A stretch of 64,000 bases of DNA from Rhizobium bangladeshense. GTDB lineage: Bacteria > Pseudomonadota > Alphaproteobacteria > Rhizobiales > Rhizobiaceae. The position numbers were made by a program, and so were the translations under genes. Below the pieces are notes generated by a model. It was given only the letters and a program-made list of their open reading frames with translations, did not search any database and was not told the origin of the DNA. The stretch is from contig NZ_LYPL01000005.1 of NCBI RefSeq assembly GCF_001662075.1, positions 62,001 to 126,000 of the forward strand, in the 5' to 3' direction. Positions 1-8,527 of the stretch are shown here, piece after piece (position 1 is the first letter of the stretch; each line of letters opens with the position of its first letter).

Positions 1-267
1 GAGCGGCTGCGCGAGAATATGGATTGGGGCAATCCGGCGGCGATCGACCAGATGAACAACGTGGCCGCCAATTTCAACAGCTACGGCATGGACGGCGCCT
101 CGGTCGCGATCAAGCAGATGGTCGGGCTTGCCACCAAGCAGGCAGTCATCCTGTCCTTCAGCGATGTCTTCCTGATCCTGACCGCGCTTTTCGTCGCGAT
201 GATCCTTGGAGTCGCGATGATCCAGAAACCCGCGCCGCAAGGCGGGGGAGGCGGTGGCGGCCACTGA
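1..267 (+). CDS. C-terminal end of a DHA2-type MFS drug efflux transporter (partial)
   Basis: The reading frame is open from the first base and ends at TGA 265-267, so only the last 88 residues are present. They look like the end of a 14-TM EmrB/QacA-type (DHA2) major facilitator: a loop rich in Asn, Met and Gln, a conserved stretch around QAVILSFSDVFLI, one final hydrophobic helix (about residues 52-75 of the fragment) and a cytoplasmic Gly-rich tail ending GGGGGGGH. Proteins of this family export drugs by proton antiport, usually with a membrane-fusion partner, which would lie upstream and outside the window. A strong intrinsic terminator follows 22 bases after the stop. The family call is fairly safe; the substrate cannot be told. 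Confidence 0.75.
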   Translation, partial: ERLRENMDWGNPAAIDQMNNVAANFNSYGMDGASVAIKQMVGLATKQAVILSFSDVFLILTALFVAMILGVAMIQKPAPQGGGGGGGH

Positions 268-288
268 CCTCCGGCCTGCCGCCCCATG

Positions 289-315
289 AAAAGGTCCTCC
301 CCGGAGGACCTTTTT
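289..315 (+). terminator. Rho-independent terminator after the MFS gene
   Basis: A perfect stem GGTCCTCC / GGAGGACC (293-300 and 303-310) closes a two-base CC gap (the true loop will open a few pairs). It is flanked by AAAA and followed by TTTTT. It ends the transporter transcript before the xylose regulator. Confidence 0.85.
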
Positions 316-421
316 GTTTGCAGTTTTCCAGCCTCTATGCGATCAGCCAATGCTCGATCTGCTGACCGGCTCCAGGCCGACGGCGATGCGGGAAACGCGA
401 TGCGCGAGTCACCGGTCGTTT

Positions 422-443
422 TTTTGATTTACGTACATCAAAA
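422..443. promoter_or_regulatory. Near-perfect 22-bp palindrome, probable operator of the LacI-type regulator at 474
   Basis: TTTGATTTACGTACATCAAA (423-442), extended by one more T/A pair, is symmetric about a central CG (432/433) with one mismatched pair (429/436). LacI-family operators typically have a central CpG. It ends 30 bases before the regulator's start codon, a good place for autoregulation of the xyl operon. The TTGAT/ATCAA arms are 8 bases apart, not the 4 of an FNR/FixK box. Confidence 0.5.
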
Positions 444-473
444 TTGGCGTTAATGCTCTCATCAGGAGGAATG

Positions 474-1499
474 ATGAGGCCAACAGTTCACGATATCGCT
501 GCCGCTGCCGGGGTCAGTCTTGCGACTGTCGACCGGGTTCTCAACCAGCGTCCGGGTGTGCGCCACGTCACGCGCGAAAAGGTCGAAACCGCGATCCGCG
601 AGCTCGGTTATATCAGGGACGTGGCTGCGGCCAATCTCGCCAAGGGCCGCACCTATCCGCTGGTGTTTATTCTGCCGGCCAGCGACAATTCCTTCATGCA
701 CGGGGTCAATGGGGAAATCCGGCAAGCGATCCTCCGTTCGGCTGCCGAGCGCACCGATATTCGCACCGTCGAGGTGCCGGCCTTCGATCCGGCCGCTCTC
801 GTCGCTGTGCTCGAAGAGCTCTCTCGGGGAAAGCCTTGCGGCGTTGCCATGGTCGCGACCGATGCACCTGAGGTGCGCGCCACCGTCGACAGGCTGGTAC
901 GTGCGGGCTTTCCCATCGTCACGCTGGTTTCCGACCTGACGGGCTCGCTGCGCCACCATTATGCCGGCGTCGACAATATCGCGGCCGGCCGCACGGCCGC
1001 GCGTCTGCTTGGCCGCTTTCTCGGGCCGCGAAAGGGCGAGATCGCCGTGCTCGCCGGGTCCATGCTGGTGCGCGACCATCGCGAGCGGCTGGAGGGCTTC
1101 ACCGCAGTCATGGCCGCGGAGTTTCCCGATCTGGCGATCCTGCCGGTGCTCGAAGGCCGTGACGATCCGGAGATCGCCCATATGCTCGTCGCCGACGCGC
1201 TTGCCAGGAATGCCGGCATTGTCGGCGTCTATAGTCTCGGCGCCGGCAATCGCGGCCTCATCCGGGCGCTGAAGGAGAAGGCCGTCGACCGGACGCTGAC
1301 CGTCATCGCCCATGAACTGACCAGCCATACGCGGGCGGCGCTGATCGACAATACGATCGATGCGATCCTCAATCAGGACGCCGGCCACGAAGTGCGCAGT
1401 GCGATCCGCGTGCTGAAAGCCAAGGCGGACGGGCTCCCGGTGATCGACGCGCAGGAGCGCATCCGTCTCGACATATTCCTGAAAGACAATCTGCCGTAA
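474..1499 (+). CDS. LacI-family regulator of the xylose operon
   Basis: This 341-residue DNA-binding repressor has an N-terminal LacI helix-turn-helix (residues 1-45; VHDIAAAAGVSLATVDRVLN) and a periplasmic-binding-protein-like sugar domain (about 57-330). I chose ATG 474 because AGGAGG at 464-469 lies just upstream. An in-frame TTG at 444 and ATGs at 453 and 471 are poorer, since the Shine-Dalgarno sequence would then lie inside or against them. The gene is followed after 18 bases by xylB and then xylA, so it probably senses xylose or a related pentose; that is inferred from position only. The palindrome at 422-443 is a likely autoregulatory operator. The C-terminal motif HELTSHTRAAL marks the LacI subgroup with a Peripla_BP_4-type domain. 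Confidence 0.85.
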   Translation: MRPTVHDIAAAAGVSLATVDRVLNQRPGVRHVTREKVETAIRELGYIRDVAAANLAKGRTYPLVFILPASDNSFMHGVNGEIRQAILRSAAERTDIRTVEVPAFDPAALVAVLEELSRGKPCGVAMVATDAPEVRATVDRLVRAGFPIVTLVSDLTGSLRHHYAGVDNIAAGRTAARLLGRFLGPRKGEIAVLAGSMLVRDHRERLEGFTAVMAAEFPDLAILPVLEGRDDPEIAHMLVADALARNAGIVGVYSLGAGNRGLIRALKEKAVDRTLTVIAHELTSHTRAALIDNTIDAILNQDAGHEVRSAIRVLKAKADGLPVIDAQERIRLDIFLKDNLP

Positions 1500-1517
1500 C
1501 GGCAAAGGAGCATACCC

Positions 1518-2972
1518 ATGTATCTCGGTCTCGATCTCGGAACCTCCGGCGTCAAGGCGATGCTGATCGACGACGATCAGACGATCGTCGGCTCGGCCAA
1601 TGGTACGCTCGACGTTTCGCGTCCGCATTCCGGCTGGTCGGAGCAGGGGCCGGCCCATTGGGTGCGCGCCACCGAAGAAGCCGTCGCCGGTCTCAAGGCG
1701 AAACAGCCGAAAGAGCTTGCCGCGGTCAGGGGTATCGGCCTTTCCGGCCAAATGCACGGCGCGACGCTGATCGACGCCGCCGACAAGCTGCTGCGCCCCT
1801 GCATCCTCTGGAACGACACGCGCAGTCATGTCGAGGCCGCAGCGCTCGACGCCGATCCGCGCTTCCGCGCACTCACCGGAAATATCGTCTTCCCCGGCTT
1901 CACGGCGCCGAAGCTCGCCTGGATCAAGAAGCATGAGCCGCACATTTTCGCGAAGATCGCCAAGGTGCTGCTACCGAAAGACTATCTGCGTCTGTGGCTG
2001 ACCGGCGAATATATTTCCGAAATGTCGGATTCGGCCGGCACCTCCTGGCTCGACACCGGCAAGCGCGCCTGGTCGTCCGAATTGCTCGCCGCCACCGATC
2101 TTTCCGAGGAGCAGATGCCGACGCTTGTCGAAGGCACGGCACCGGCCGGCAGACTACGCTCCGAGCTGGCGGCACAGTGGGGCATATCGGGCAATGTTGT
2201 CGTTGCCGGCGGCGCGGGCGACAATGCTGCTTCGGCCTGTGGCATGGGGACCGTCAGCGATGGCGCCGCCTTCGTCTCGCTCGGCACCTCGGGCGTTCTC
2301 TTTGCCGCCAACGGCTCCTATCTGCCGAAGCCGGACAGCGCCGTACACGCCTTCTGCCACGCGCTGCCGAACACCTGGCACCAGATGGGCGTCATCCTGT
2401 CGGCGACCGATGCTCTCAACTGGCATTCCGGTGTAACCGGCAAATCGGCCGCCGATCTCACCGGCGAACTCGGCGAGACGCTGAAGGCGCCGACCGGCGT
2501 CACCTTCCTGCCCTATCTCTCCGGCGAGCGCACGCCGCACAATGATGCGGTCATCCGCGGCGCCTTCATCGGATTGGAACATGAAAGCAGCCGCGCCGTG
2601 CTGACCCAGGCGGTGCTCGAAGGTGTCGCCTTCGCCATCCGCGACAATCTCGAAGCGCTGCGGTCGGCCGGCACCGGCATATCCCGCGTCACGGCGATCG
2701 GCGGCGGTTCGCGCTCGCGCTACTGGCTGGCATCAATCGCCACTGCCCTCGGCGTTCCGGTCGACCTGCCCGCCGACGGCGATTTCGGCGCGGCCTTCGG
2801 CGCTGCCCGCCTCGGCCTGATTGCCGCAACGGGTGCCGATCCGATTGCCGTCTGCACGCCGCCGGTGACATCAGGCACGATCGAACCGGTGTCGGCGCTG
2901 AGCGGCGCTTACGAGGATGCCTATACGCGTTACCGGGCAGTTTATCCGGCGATCAAATCGCTGGCGCATTGA
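1518..2972 (+). CDS. xylB: Xylulokinase
   Basis: Xylulokinase phosphorylates D-xylulose to D-xylulose 5-phosphate with ATP, the second step of the isomerase pathway. The protein is 484 residues, normal for XylB. It shows the FGGY-kinase N-terminal phosphate loop LGLDLGTSGVKA (3-14), the substrate-region motif GLSGQMHG (74-81), WND (98-100), the GAGDNAASACGMG segment with catalytic Asp near 235, and the C-terminal GGGSRSRYW motif. AAAGGAG at 1504-1510 precedes ATG 1518 by seven bases. It lies 18 bases after the LacI-type regulator and is followed, after a RIME-like repeat, by xylA, so it forms the middle of the xylose operon. Confidence 0.93.
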   Translation: MYLGLDLGTSGVKAMLIDDDQTIVGSANGTLDVSRPHSGWSEQGPAHWVRATEEAVAGLKAKQPKELAAVRGIGLSGQMHGATLIDAADKLLRPCILWNDTRSHVEAAALDADPRFRALTGNIVFPGFTAPKLAWIKKHEPHIFAKIAKVLLPKDYLRLWLTGEYISEMSDSAGTSWLDTGKRAWSSELLAATDLSEEQMPTLVEGTAPAGRLRSELAAQWGISGNVVVAGGAGDNAASACGMGTVSDGAAFVSLGTSGVLFAANGSYLPKPDSAVHAFCHALPNTWHQMGVILSATDALNWHSGVTGKSAADLTGELGETLKAPTGVTFLPYLSGERTPHNDAVIRGAFIGLEHESSRAVLTQAVLEGVAFAIRDNLEALRSAGTGISRVTAIGGGSRSRYWLASIATALGVPVDLPADGDFGAAFGAARLGLIAATGADPIAVCTPPVTSGTIEPVSALSGAYEDAYTRYRAVYPAIKSLAH

Positions 2973-2980
2973 GAGGTTGG

Positions 2981-3110
2981 GCCAGCGGCCCCCTCATCCG
3001 ACCCTTCGGGCCACCTTCTCCCCGAGGGGAGAAGGGAAATGAGGTGCCGCACCGTGTCTCTTCTCCCCTCGAGGAGAAGGTGCCGGCAGGCCGATGAGGG
3101 GGCCACTGGC
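2981..3110. repeat. RIME-like palindromic repeat between xylB and xylA
   Basis: A 130-bp mosaic palindrome. The ends are 17-bp inverted repeats with one mismatch (2981-2997 and 3094-3110, core GGCCCCCTCAT / ATGAGGGGGCC). Inside are two hairpins built on CTTCTCCCC / GGGGAGAAG. This is the known pattern of the Rhizobium-specific intergenic mosaic elements. It sits between two operon genes, so it will be transcribed and may fold into a strong mRNA structure. Confidence 0.8.
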
Positions 3111-3161
3111 GTAGACCAACAATACAGAACTTCGAAAGATACGAACCCAAGGAGACCTGAC

Positions 3162-4472
3162 ATGAGCACCGGATTTTTCGGCGATATCCAGAAGATCAAA
3201 TATGAAGGCCCTGACAGCACCAATCCGCTGGCCTTCCGCCATTACCAGCCGGACGAGATCGTCATGGGCAAGCGCATGGAAGACCATCTGCGTTTTGCGG
3301 TGGCCTATTGGCACACCTTCACCTGGCCGGGCGGCGATCCCTTCGGCGGGCAGACCTTCCTGCGCCCCTGGTTCGAAGACACGATGAAGGCTGCCAAGCT
3401 CAAGGCCGACGTTGCTTTCGAATTCTTCTCGCTGCTCGGCGCGCCCTATTACTGCTTCCATGACGCCGACGTGCGTCCTGAAGGCAAGAACTTCGCCGAA
3501 AACTCCAAGAACCTCAACGAGATCGTCGATTATTTCGCCGAGAAGCAAGCTGCGAGCGGCACCAAGCTGCTGTGGGGCACGGCCAACCTCTTCTCCAACC
3601 GCCGCTACATGTCGGGTGCTGCGACCAACCCGGATCCGGATGTCTTCGCTTTCGCCGCCGCGACAGTGAAGACCTGCATCGACGCCACGCAGAAGCTCGG
3701 TGGTGAGAACTATGTGCTCTGGGGCGGACGCGAAGGTTACGAGACGCTGCTCAACACCGACATCAAGCGCGAGCTCGACCAGCTCGGCCGCTTCCTCAAC
3801 CTTGTCGTCGAATACAAGCACAAGATCGGCTTCAAGGGCACGATCCTGATCGAGCCGAAGCCGCAGGAGCCAACCAAGCACCAGTATGACTACGACGTCG
3901 CGACCGTTTACGGCTTCCTCAAGAAGCACGGCCTGGAAAACGAGGTGAAGGTCAATATCGAGCAGGGCCATGCGATCCTGGCCGGCCATTCCTTCGAGCA
4001 TGAGCTGGCGCTCGCCAATGCGCTCGGCATCTTCGGCTCGATCGATATGAACCGCAACGACTATCAGTCCGGCTGGGACACCGACCAGTTCCCGAACAAT
4101 GTTCCGGAAATGGCGCTTGCCTATTACCACGTTCTGGCAGGCGGCGGCTTCAAGACCGGCGGCACCAACTTCGACGCCAAGCTGCGCCGCCAGTCGCTCG
4201 ATCCGGCAGACCTGTTGATCGGCCATATCGGCGGCATGGATTGCTGCGCCCGCGGCCTGAAGGCCGCCGCCAAGATGATCGAGGACAAGGCCCTGTCGCA
4301 GCCGCTCGCCGATCGTTATGCCGGCTGGGAAACGGCCGAGGCGCAGAAGCTCTTCCGCGGCGAATACTCGCTGGATGAGATCACCAACTGGGTCGAGACC
4401 AAGGACGTCAACCCGCAGCCGAGATCCGGTCAGCAGGAACTGCTCGAGAACGTCGTCAACCGTTACGTCTGA
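3162..4472 (+). CDS. xylA: Xylose isomerase
   Basis: XylA interconverts D-xylose and D-xylulose in the cytoplasm with two divalent metals. The protein is 436 residues, the normal size of class II enzymes. All key residues line up with the Escherichia coli enzyme: catalytic His100 and Asp103 in YYCFHDADV, metal ligands Glu231, Glu267, His270, Asp295, Asp306, Asp308 and Asp338, and Lys233 in EPKP. AAGGAG at 3149-3154 lies seven bases before ATG 3162; the open frame continues upstream but only through the repeat. It is the last gene of the xylose operon, followed by a hairpin at 4478-4506 and a convergent LacI-type regulator. Confidence 0.96.
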   Translation: MSTGFFGDIQKIKYEGPDSTNPLAFRHYQPDEIVMGKRMEDHLRFAVAYWHTFTWPGGDPFGGQTFLRPWFEDTMKAAKLKADVAFEFFSLLGAPYYCFHDADVRPEGKNFAENSKNLNEIVDYFAEKQAASGTKLLWGTANLFSNRRYMSGAATNPDPDVFAFAAATVKTCIDATQKLGGENYVLWGGREGYETLLNTDIKRELDQLGRFLNLVVEYKHKIGFKGTILIEPKPQEPTKHQYDYDVATVYGFLKKHGLENEVKVNIEQGHAILAGHSFEHELALANALGIFGSIDMNRNDYQSGWDTDQFPNNVPEMALAYYHVLAGGGFKTGGTNFDAKLRRQSLDPADLLIGHIGGMDCCARGLKAAAKMIEDKALSQPLADRYAGWETAEAQKLFRGEYSLDEITNWVETKDVNPQPRSGQQELLENVVNRYV

Positions 4473-4477
4473 TAAGG

Positions 4478-4506
4478 TGCGCCGGCGGCCAGCGGTCGCC
4501 GGCGCA
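4478..4506 (+). terminator. Strong hairpin after xylA, probable terminator
   Basis: TGCGCCGGCG and CGCCGGCGCA (4478-4487, 4497-4506) form a perfect 10-bp stem with a 9-base loop. Only a short TTT follows at 4511-4513, so termination may be partial or factor-dependent. It lies between convergent xylA and the LacI gene. Confidence 0.5.
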
Positions 4507-4534
4507 GCTCTTTGTAGCCGCTATCATAGCGTTT

Positions 4535-5566
4535 TCAGCGCTTCAACCATTGGCGCGACGGTGCGGAAACGGAGTTGCGAACCACCAGATCCGGCCGCAG
4601 CAGGATTTCCGTCTCGGCCGGCCGACCATCGGACAGGAGCTCCAACAGCAGCGCCATCGCCTGTTTGCCGATCGCCGTTCGCGGCTGGCGGATCGTCGTC
4701 AGCGAGGGGGAGATGAAGACGGCCTGCGGCACGTCGTCGAAACCGGTCACCGAGAAATCCCGTGGAATATCATAACCTCGTGCGCCGAGCCCGATCATGA
4801 CGCCGATTGCCGTCTGGTCGTTCACGCACATGAAGGCGGTCGGGAGCGTGTCGCGCATGAACAGCTGTTCGACCGCATGCCGGCCGCTTTCGATCGTGCC
4901 GTCGCCTTCGAGCACGATCCTGAGATCCGGCGGGACGCCGGCGGCATCGAGGCCGGCATCATAACCCATGCGGCGCCTGACATAGGCAAGCCGGGTGCGC
5001 GAATCGCCGATGAAGGCGATCTTGCGATGGCCTTCGGCCAGCAGCAGATCCACCGCCTTTCGCGCCCCCTCGATATCGTCGACGCCGACATAGGGAATGC
5101 CGCCGTTGAAGACCGGTTCGAAAACGCCGACGCTCGGCGGCAGCCGGGCGGTCATCGTCTGATGGCCGAAGGGCAGGATGCCGGTGAAGAGGATCAGCCC
5201 GGCCGCCTGATTGGAGTTGAGGAATTTCAGATATTCCAGGCCACGCTGGGCGTCGTTCTGGGTGTGGCCGATCAGGATGCCGTAGCCGTGGGCGCGCGCC
5301 TCGTTCTCCAGTCCGACGAGAATATTGGAGAAATTGGGATCGCCGATGTCGGGCGCCACGACCAGGATCATGTTGGAACGGCCAAGCCTCAGGCTGCGCG
5401 CCATGGCGTTGGTGGTGTAGCCGGTGACGGCGATCGCCTGATTGACTTTAAGCCGCGTCGAGTTGGCGACCTTTTCCGGGGTGTGGATCGCCCGCGAAAC
5501 CGTCGCGATGGAGACCTCGGCGATCCGGGCGACGTCTTCGATTGTTGCGGGCGTGGAATTCGACAC
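4535..5566 (-). CDS. LacI-family regulator of the adjacent sugar ABC operon
   Basis: A 343-residue repressor with a typical LacI helix-turn-helix (residues 7-30; TIEDVARIAEVSIATVSRAI) and a type I periplasmic-binding-like effector domain from about 65. Features include the dimer-core motif IAFIGDSRT and the C-terminal SVTGFDDVPQAVFISPSLTTIRQP, which are classic for GalR/LacI proteins. It is divergent from the ABC transporter operon that starts at 5835. Two mirror-image operator sites (5658-5673, 5679-5694) lie between the two starts, so it most likely represses both itself and the transporter until the imported sugar binds. The inducer is unknown. It converges on xylA at its 3' end. Confidence 0.88.
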   Translation of the reverse strand: MSNSTPATIEDVARIAEVSIATVSRAIHTPEKVANSTRLKVNQAIAVTGYTTNAMARSLRLGRSNMILVVAPDIGDPNFSNILVGLENEARAHGYGILIGHTQNDAQRGLEYLKFLNSNQAAGLILFTGILPFGHQTMTARLPPSVGVFEPVFNGGIPYVGVDDIEGARKAVDLLLAEGHRKIAFIGDSRTRLAYVRRRMGYDAGLDAAGVPPDLRIVLEGDGTIESGRHAVEQLFMRDTLPTAFMCVNDQTAIGVMIGLGARGYDIPRDFSVTGFDDVPQAVFISPSLTTIRQPRTAIGKQAMALLLELLSDGRPAETEILLRPDLVVRNSVSAPSRQWLKR

Positions 5567-5657
5567 TGCGCTCTGCCTTGGGCTGTCTTCGCCGCGACAC
5601 TACACAGACTCGTGGAGAGGTCAAAGGCAAGCTTCACCGGATCTGTGCAATTTCACG

Positions 5658-5673
5658 ATGTAAACCTTTACAT
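5658..5673. promoter_or_regulatory. LacI-type operator, site 1
   Basis: ATGTAAACCTTTACAT is a dyad with arms ATGTAAA/TTTACAT around a CC centre. It lies 92 bases upstream of the divergent LacI gene and is the mirror image of site 2. Confidence 0.7.
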
Positions 5674-5678
5674 GCCTT

Positions 5679-5694
5679 ATGTAAAGGTTTACAT
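5679..5694. promoter_or_regulatory. LacI-type operator, site 2 (exact reverse complement of site 1)
   Basis: ATGTAAAGGTTTACAT is the exact reverse complement of the site at 5658-5673. The two centres are 21 bp apart, two helical turns, so two dimers would sit on the same face. The pair lies 140 bases upstream of the transporter ATPase gene. Confidence 0.7.
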
Positions 5695-5834
5695 AGGGCT
5701 CAAAGCGGACGGGGAGCCGCATGCGCATGGGCTCTGAAGATCAAAACGCTTTTCAGAAAACATGCGCTAGTTCAAGGCGATGGAGCGGCGCCGGTGCGTT
5801 CTGCCGGATGCAAGGCGCTCGTTGGGAGGGGATG

Positions 5835-7361
5835 ATGACCGTGGAGACCGCCGACACCGCCCCCGTGGTGCTGTCCGCCAGGCGCATATGCAAATCCTTC
5901 AGCGGCGTGCAGGTGCTCTTCAGCGTCAATTTCGATCTCCGTGCCGGCGAAATCCATGCGCTGATGGGTGAAAACGGCGCCGGCAAGTCCACCCTCGTCA
6001 AAGTATTGTCCGGCTTCGAGCAGCCGAGTTCCGGCGAGATTCTGCTCGACGGCCAGCCCGTTATCCTGCCGCCCAATGGTGCGGCGGAAGCGCTCGGCAT
6101 CGTCATCATCCACCAGGAATTCAATCTCGCCGAACATCTGACCGTGACGGAGAGCCTGTTCCTCGGCCGTGAGGTCACGCGTTTCGGTGTGCTCGACCGC
6201 AAATATATGCGCGCCGAGACACGCAAGGTTCTCGACGTGCTCGGTTCGCATGTCGATGAGAATGCGCTGATCAGCACGCTTTCCATCGCCGACAAGCAGA
6301 TGGTCGAGATCGCCAAGGCAATCAGCCGCGATGCGCGCGTCGTGTTCATGGACGAGCCAACGGCTGTCTTGTCGCGGGAAGAGACAAACATGCTCTTCAA
6401 GCAGGTTCGCAAGCTGCGCGACCAGGGCACCAGCTTCGTCTTCGTCTCCCATAAGCTCGATGAAGTGATGGAGTTGACGGATCGGGTGACAGTGCTGCGC
6501 GACGGCCAGTGGGTCAAGACGTCGCCGACATCAATTCTTGACGGGGAATCGATCGCGCAGCTGATGGTCGGCCGCGAGCTTTCCAGCCTCTATCCCGCCA
6601 AGGTCGAGCCCGATGTCGACGAGGAGGTCGTCCTCAGGGTTTCCTCGGTGTCGACGGGTTATGTCCGGGATGCGAGCTTTGAGGTGCGCAGGGGCGAGAT
6701 CATCGGCTTCTCCGGGATGATCGGCTCCGGCCGCACTGAATTGATGGAGGCGATCGCCGGCCTGCGAACCCGCCTTGAGGGCGAGGTGGTCATCAAGGGG
6801 CAAACTGTTCCCTCCGGCGACGTGCATGCCGCCAATCGCTGCGGCCTTGCCTACATGACCAAGGACCGCAAGTCGAAGGGCCTGCTGCTGCGCTCCGGCA
6901 TGACGGCCAATCTGACGCTGCAATCGCTCGGACGGCATTCTCGCCATGGCTATCTCAACCCAAGCAGCGAAGCGGCGGCGCTGGCGAAGGCCAAGCGACG
7001 CTTCGACATCAGGGTTCGCGACGGCAATATCGTCGCCGGCCGCATGTCGGGCGGGAACCAGCAGAAGCTGCTGCTCGCCAAGGTCATGGAGACCGATCCC
7101 GATATCATCATCATCGACGAGCCGACGCGCGGCATCGATGTCGGCACCAAGCAGCAGATCTATCATTTCATCTCGGCGCTCGCCCGCGACGGCCGGTCGA
7201 TCATCGTCGTTTCCTCGGAGATGCCGGAGGTCATCGGGCTCTGCACGCGGGTGGCGGTGATGCGCGAGGGGCATATCGTCGGCGTACTCGAGGGAGACGA
7301 GATCTCCGAGCAGGAGATTATGCGCTACGCCGCCGGGCTGAAAAGGAAGGCGGCCGCGTAA
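5835..7361 (+). CDS. Sugar ABC transporter, duplicated ATPase (RbsA/MglA/XylG type)
   Basis: A 508-residue energy-coupling subunit of a carbohydrate importer (CUT2 class), with two ABC domains in one chain. The first has a full Walker A (GENGAGKS, 45-52) and Walker B (VVFMDEP). The second has the degenerate Walker A typical of this family (GMIGSGRTELME), a good signature motif SGGNQQK and Walker B IIIIDEPTRGID. GGGAGG just upstream supports ATG 5835, with ATG 5832 also possible; the open frame extends further upstream without a good start. The permease starts 75 bases after its stop. The substrate is unknown; the surrounding enzymes point to a sugar or polyol that is oxidised and epimerised. 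Confidence 0.92.
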   Translation: MTVETADTAPVVLSARRICKSFSGVQVLFSVNFDLRAGEIHALMGENGAGKSTLVKVLSGFEQPSSGEILLDGQPVILPPNGAAEALGIVIIHQEFNLAEHLTVTESLFLGREVTRFGVLDRKYMRAETRKVLDVLGSHVDENALISTLSIADKQMVEIAKAISRDARVVFMDEPTAVLSREETNMLFKQVRKLRDQGTSFVFVSHKLDEVMELTDRVTVLRDGQWVKTSPTSILDGESIAQLMVGRELSSLYPAKVEPDVDEEVVLRVSSVSTGYVRDASFEVRRGEIIGFSGMIGSGRTELMEAIAGLRTRLEGEVVIKGQTVPSGDVHAANRCGLAYMTKDRKSKGLLLRSGMTANLTLQSLGRHSRHGYLNPSSEAAALAKAKRRFDIRVRDGNIVAGRMSGGNQQKLLLAKVMETDPDIIIIDEPTRGIDVGTKQQIYHFISALARDGRSIIVVSSEMPEVIGLCTRVAVMREGHIVGVLEGDEISEQEIMRYAAGLKRKAAA

Positions 7362-7436
7362 AGGCGGAGCAGGACTTCGACGAGGCGGACAATAGGTAAC
7401 GCACCCAGAGTCTGGGGCGGGAGGTTGGTTTTGGAT

Positions 7437-8441
7437 ATGAGTGTTAACGAAGAGACCAGGGAAATCCGGCGCAGGTCCTGGCGTGACGTCGATCTGCGCG
7501 CGGTTGCACCCTTTGCCGCCCTGGCCATGCTTCTCATCGTTGGCGCCTTGGTCAATCCGAATTTCATCGGCATCACCAATCTGGCTAACGTCGCGACACG
7601 CTGCGCCTTCATCGCCATCATCGCCGTCGGCGCAACGTTCGTCATCTCCGCCGGAGACCTCGATCTTTCCGTCGGCTCGATGGTGGCCTTCGTCGCCAGT
7701 CTGATGATCCTGCTGATCAATTCGGGCGTCATTGCCGATCCGGTGCTGATGCTGATGGCTGCTGTGCTGTTCACGGTCATTGCCGGGGCTCTTTGCGGCC
7801 TCGCCAACGGCCTCATCACCACCGTCGGCAAGATCGAACCTTTCATCGCCACGCTTGGCACCATGGGCATTTATCGCGGCCTGACCACCTGGCTGTCGCA
7901 GGGCGGCGCGATCACTTTGCGCTCGAGCGACATCCAGACGCTCTACCGTCCGGCCTATTTCGGCAATATCCTCGGTCTTCCGGTTCCGATCGTGGTGATC
8001 CTCGTCGTGACCGCGATCGCGGCCTTCATCCTTTACCGCACGCGTTACGGCCGCCATGTCGTCGCTGTCGGTTCGAACAGTGATGTCGCGCGCTATTCCG
8101 GCATCGCGGTCAATCGCGTGCGCACCATTGCCTTCGTCATCCAGGGCCTCTGCGTGGCGATCGCCGTGCTGCTCTACGTGCCGCGTCTCGGCTCCACCTC
8201 GGCAACGACCGGCATCCTGTGGGAGTTGCAGGCGATTACCGCCGTCGTCGTCGGCGGCACGGCCCTCAAGGGTGGCGCCGGCCGCGTCTGGGGCACGATT
8301 TGCGGCGCCTTCATTCTCGAACTCGTCGGCAACATCATGCTGCTCTCGAACTTCATCAGCGAGTATCTGATCGGTGCGATCCAGGGTGCGATCATCATCA
8401 TCGCCATGTTGGTGCAGCGGTCACTGGTGCGCAAATCCTGA
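7437..8441 (+). CDS. Sugar ABC transporter permease (RbsC type)
   Basis: A 334-residue inner-membrane permease of the CUT2 family with about eight to ten hydrophobic segments. It carries the family's conserved cytoplasmic stretch FILYRTRYGRHVVAVGSN and the GGTALKGGAGRVWGT motif that contacts the ATPase. GGAGGT at 7420-7425 could serve either TTG 7431 or ATG 7437; I give the ATG. It is the second gene of the importer operon and is followed after 86 bases by the binding protein. Confidence 0.9.
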   Translation: MSVNEETREIRRRSWRDVDLRAVAPFAALAMLLIVGALVNPNFIGITNLANVATRCAFIAIIAVGATFVISAGDLDLSVGSMVAFVASLMILLINSGVIADPVLMLMAAVLFTVIAGALCGLANGLITTVGKIEPFIATLGTMGIYRGLTTWLSQGGAITLRSSDIQTLYRPAYFGNILGLPVPIVVILVVTAIAAFILYRTRYGRHVVAVGSNSDVARYSGIAVNRVRTIAFVIQGLCVAIAVLLYVPRLGSTSATTGILWELQAITAVVVGGTALKGGAGRVWGTICGAFILELVGNIMLLSNFISEYLIGAIQGAIIIIAMLVQRSLVRKS

Positions 8442-8527
8442 CGTAATCAGCTCCTCGGATTGGCCGGGCTTTACAGGGCACCCGGCTCGAATTGGACAAG
8501 TCCCTGATATTTTTGGGAGGAAATAGC

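Noticed and set aside
423-442. FNR/FixK box before the xylose regulator
   Set aside because: The TTGAT and ATCAA arms are separated by eight bases rather than four, and the gene context is sugar use.
462-1943. Long minus-strand open frame (493 codons) opposite the LacI and xylB genes
   Set aside because: It is a mirror of high-GC coding sequence, crosses two real genes, has no family features and no ribosome site.
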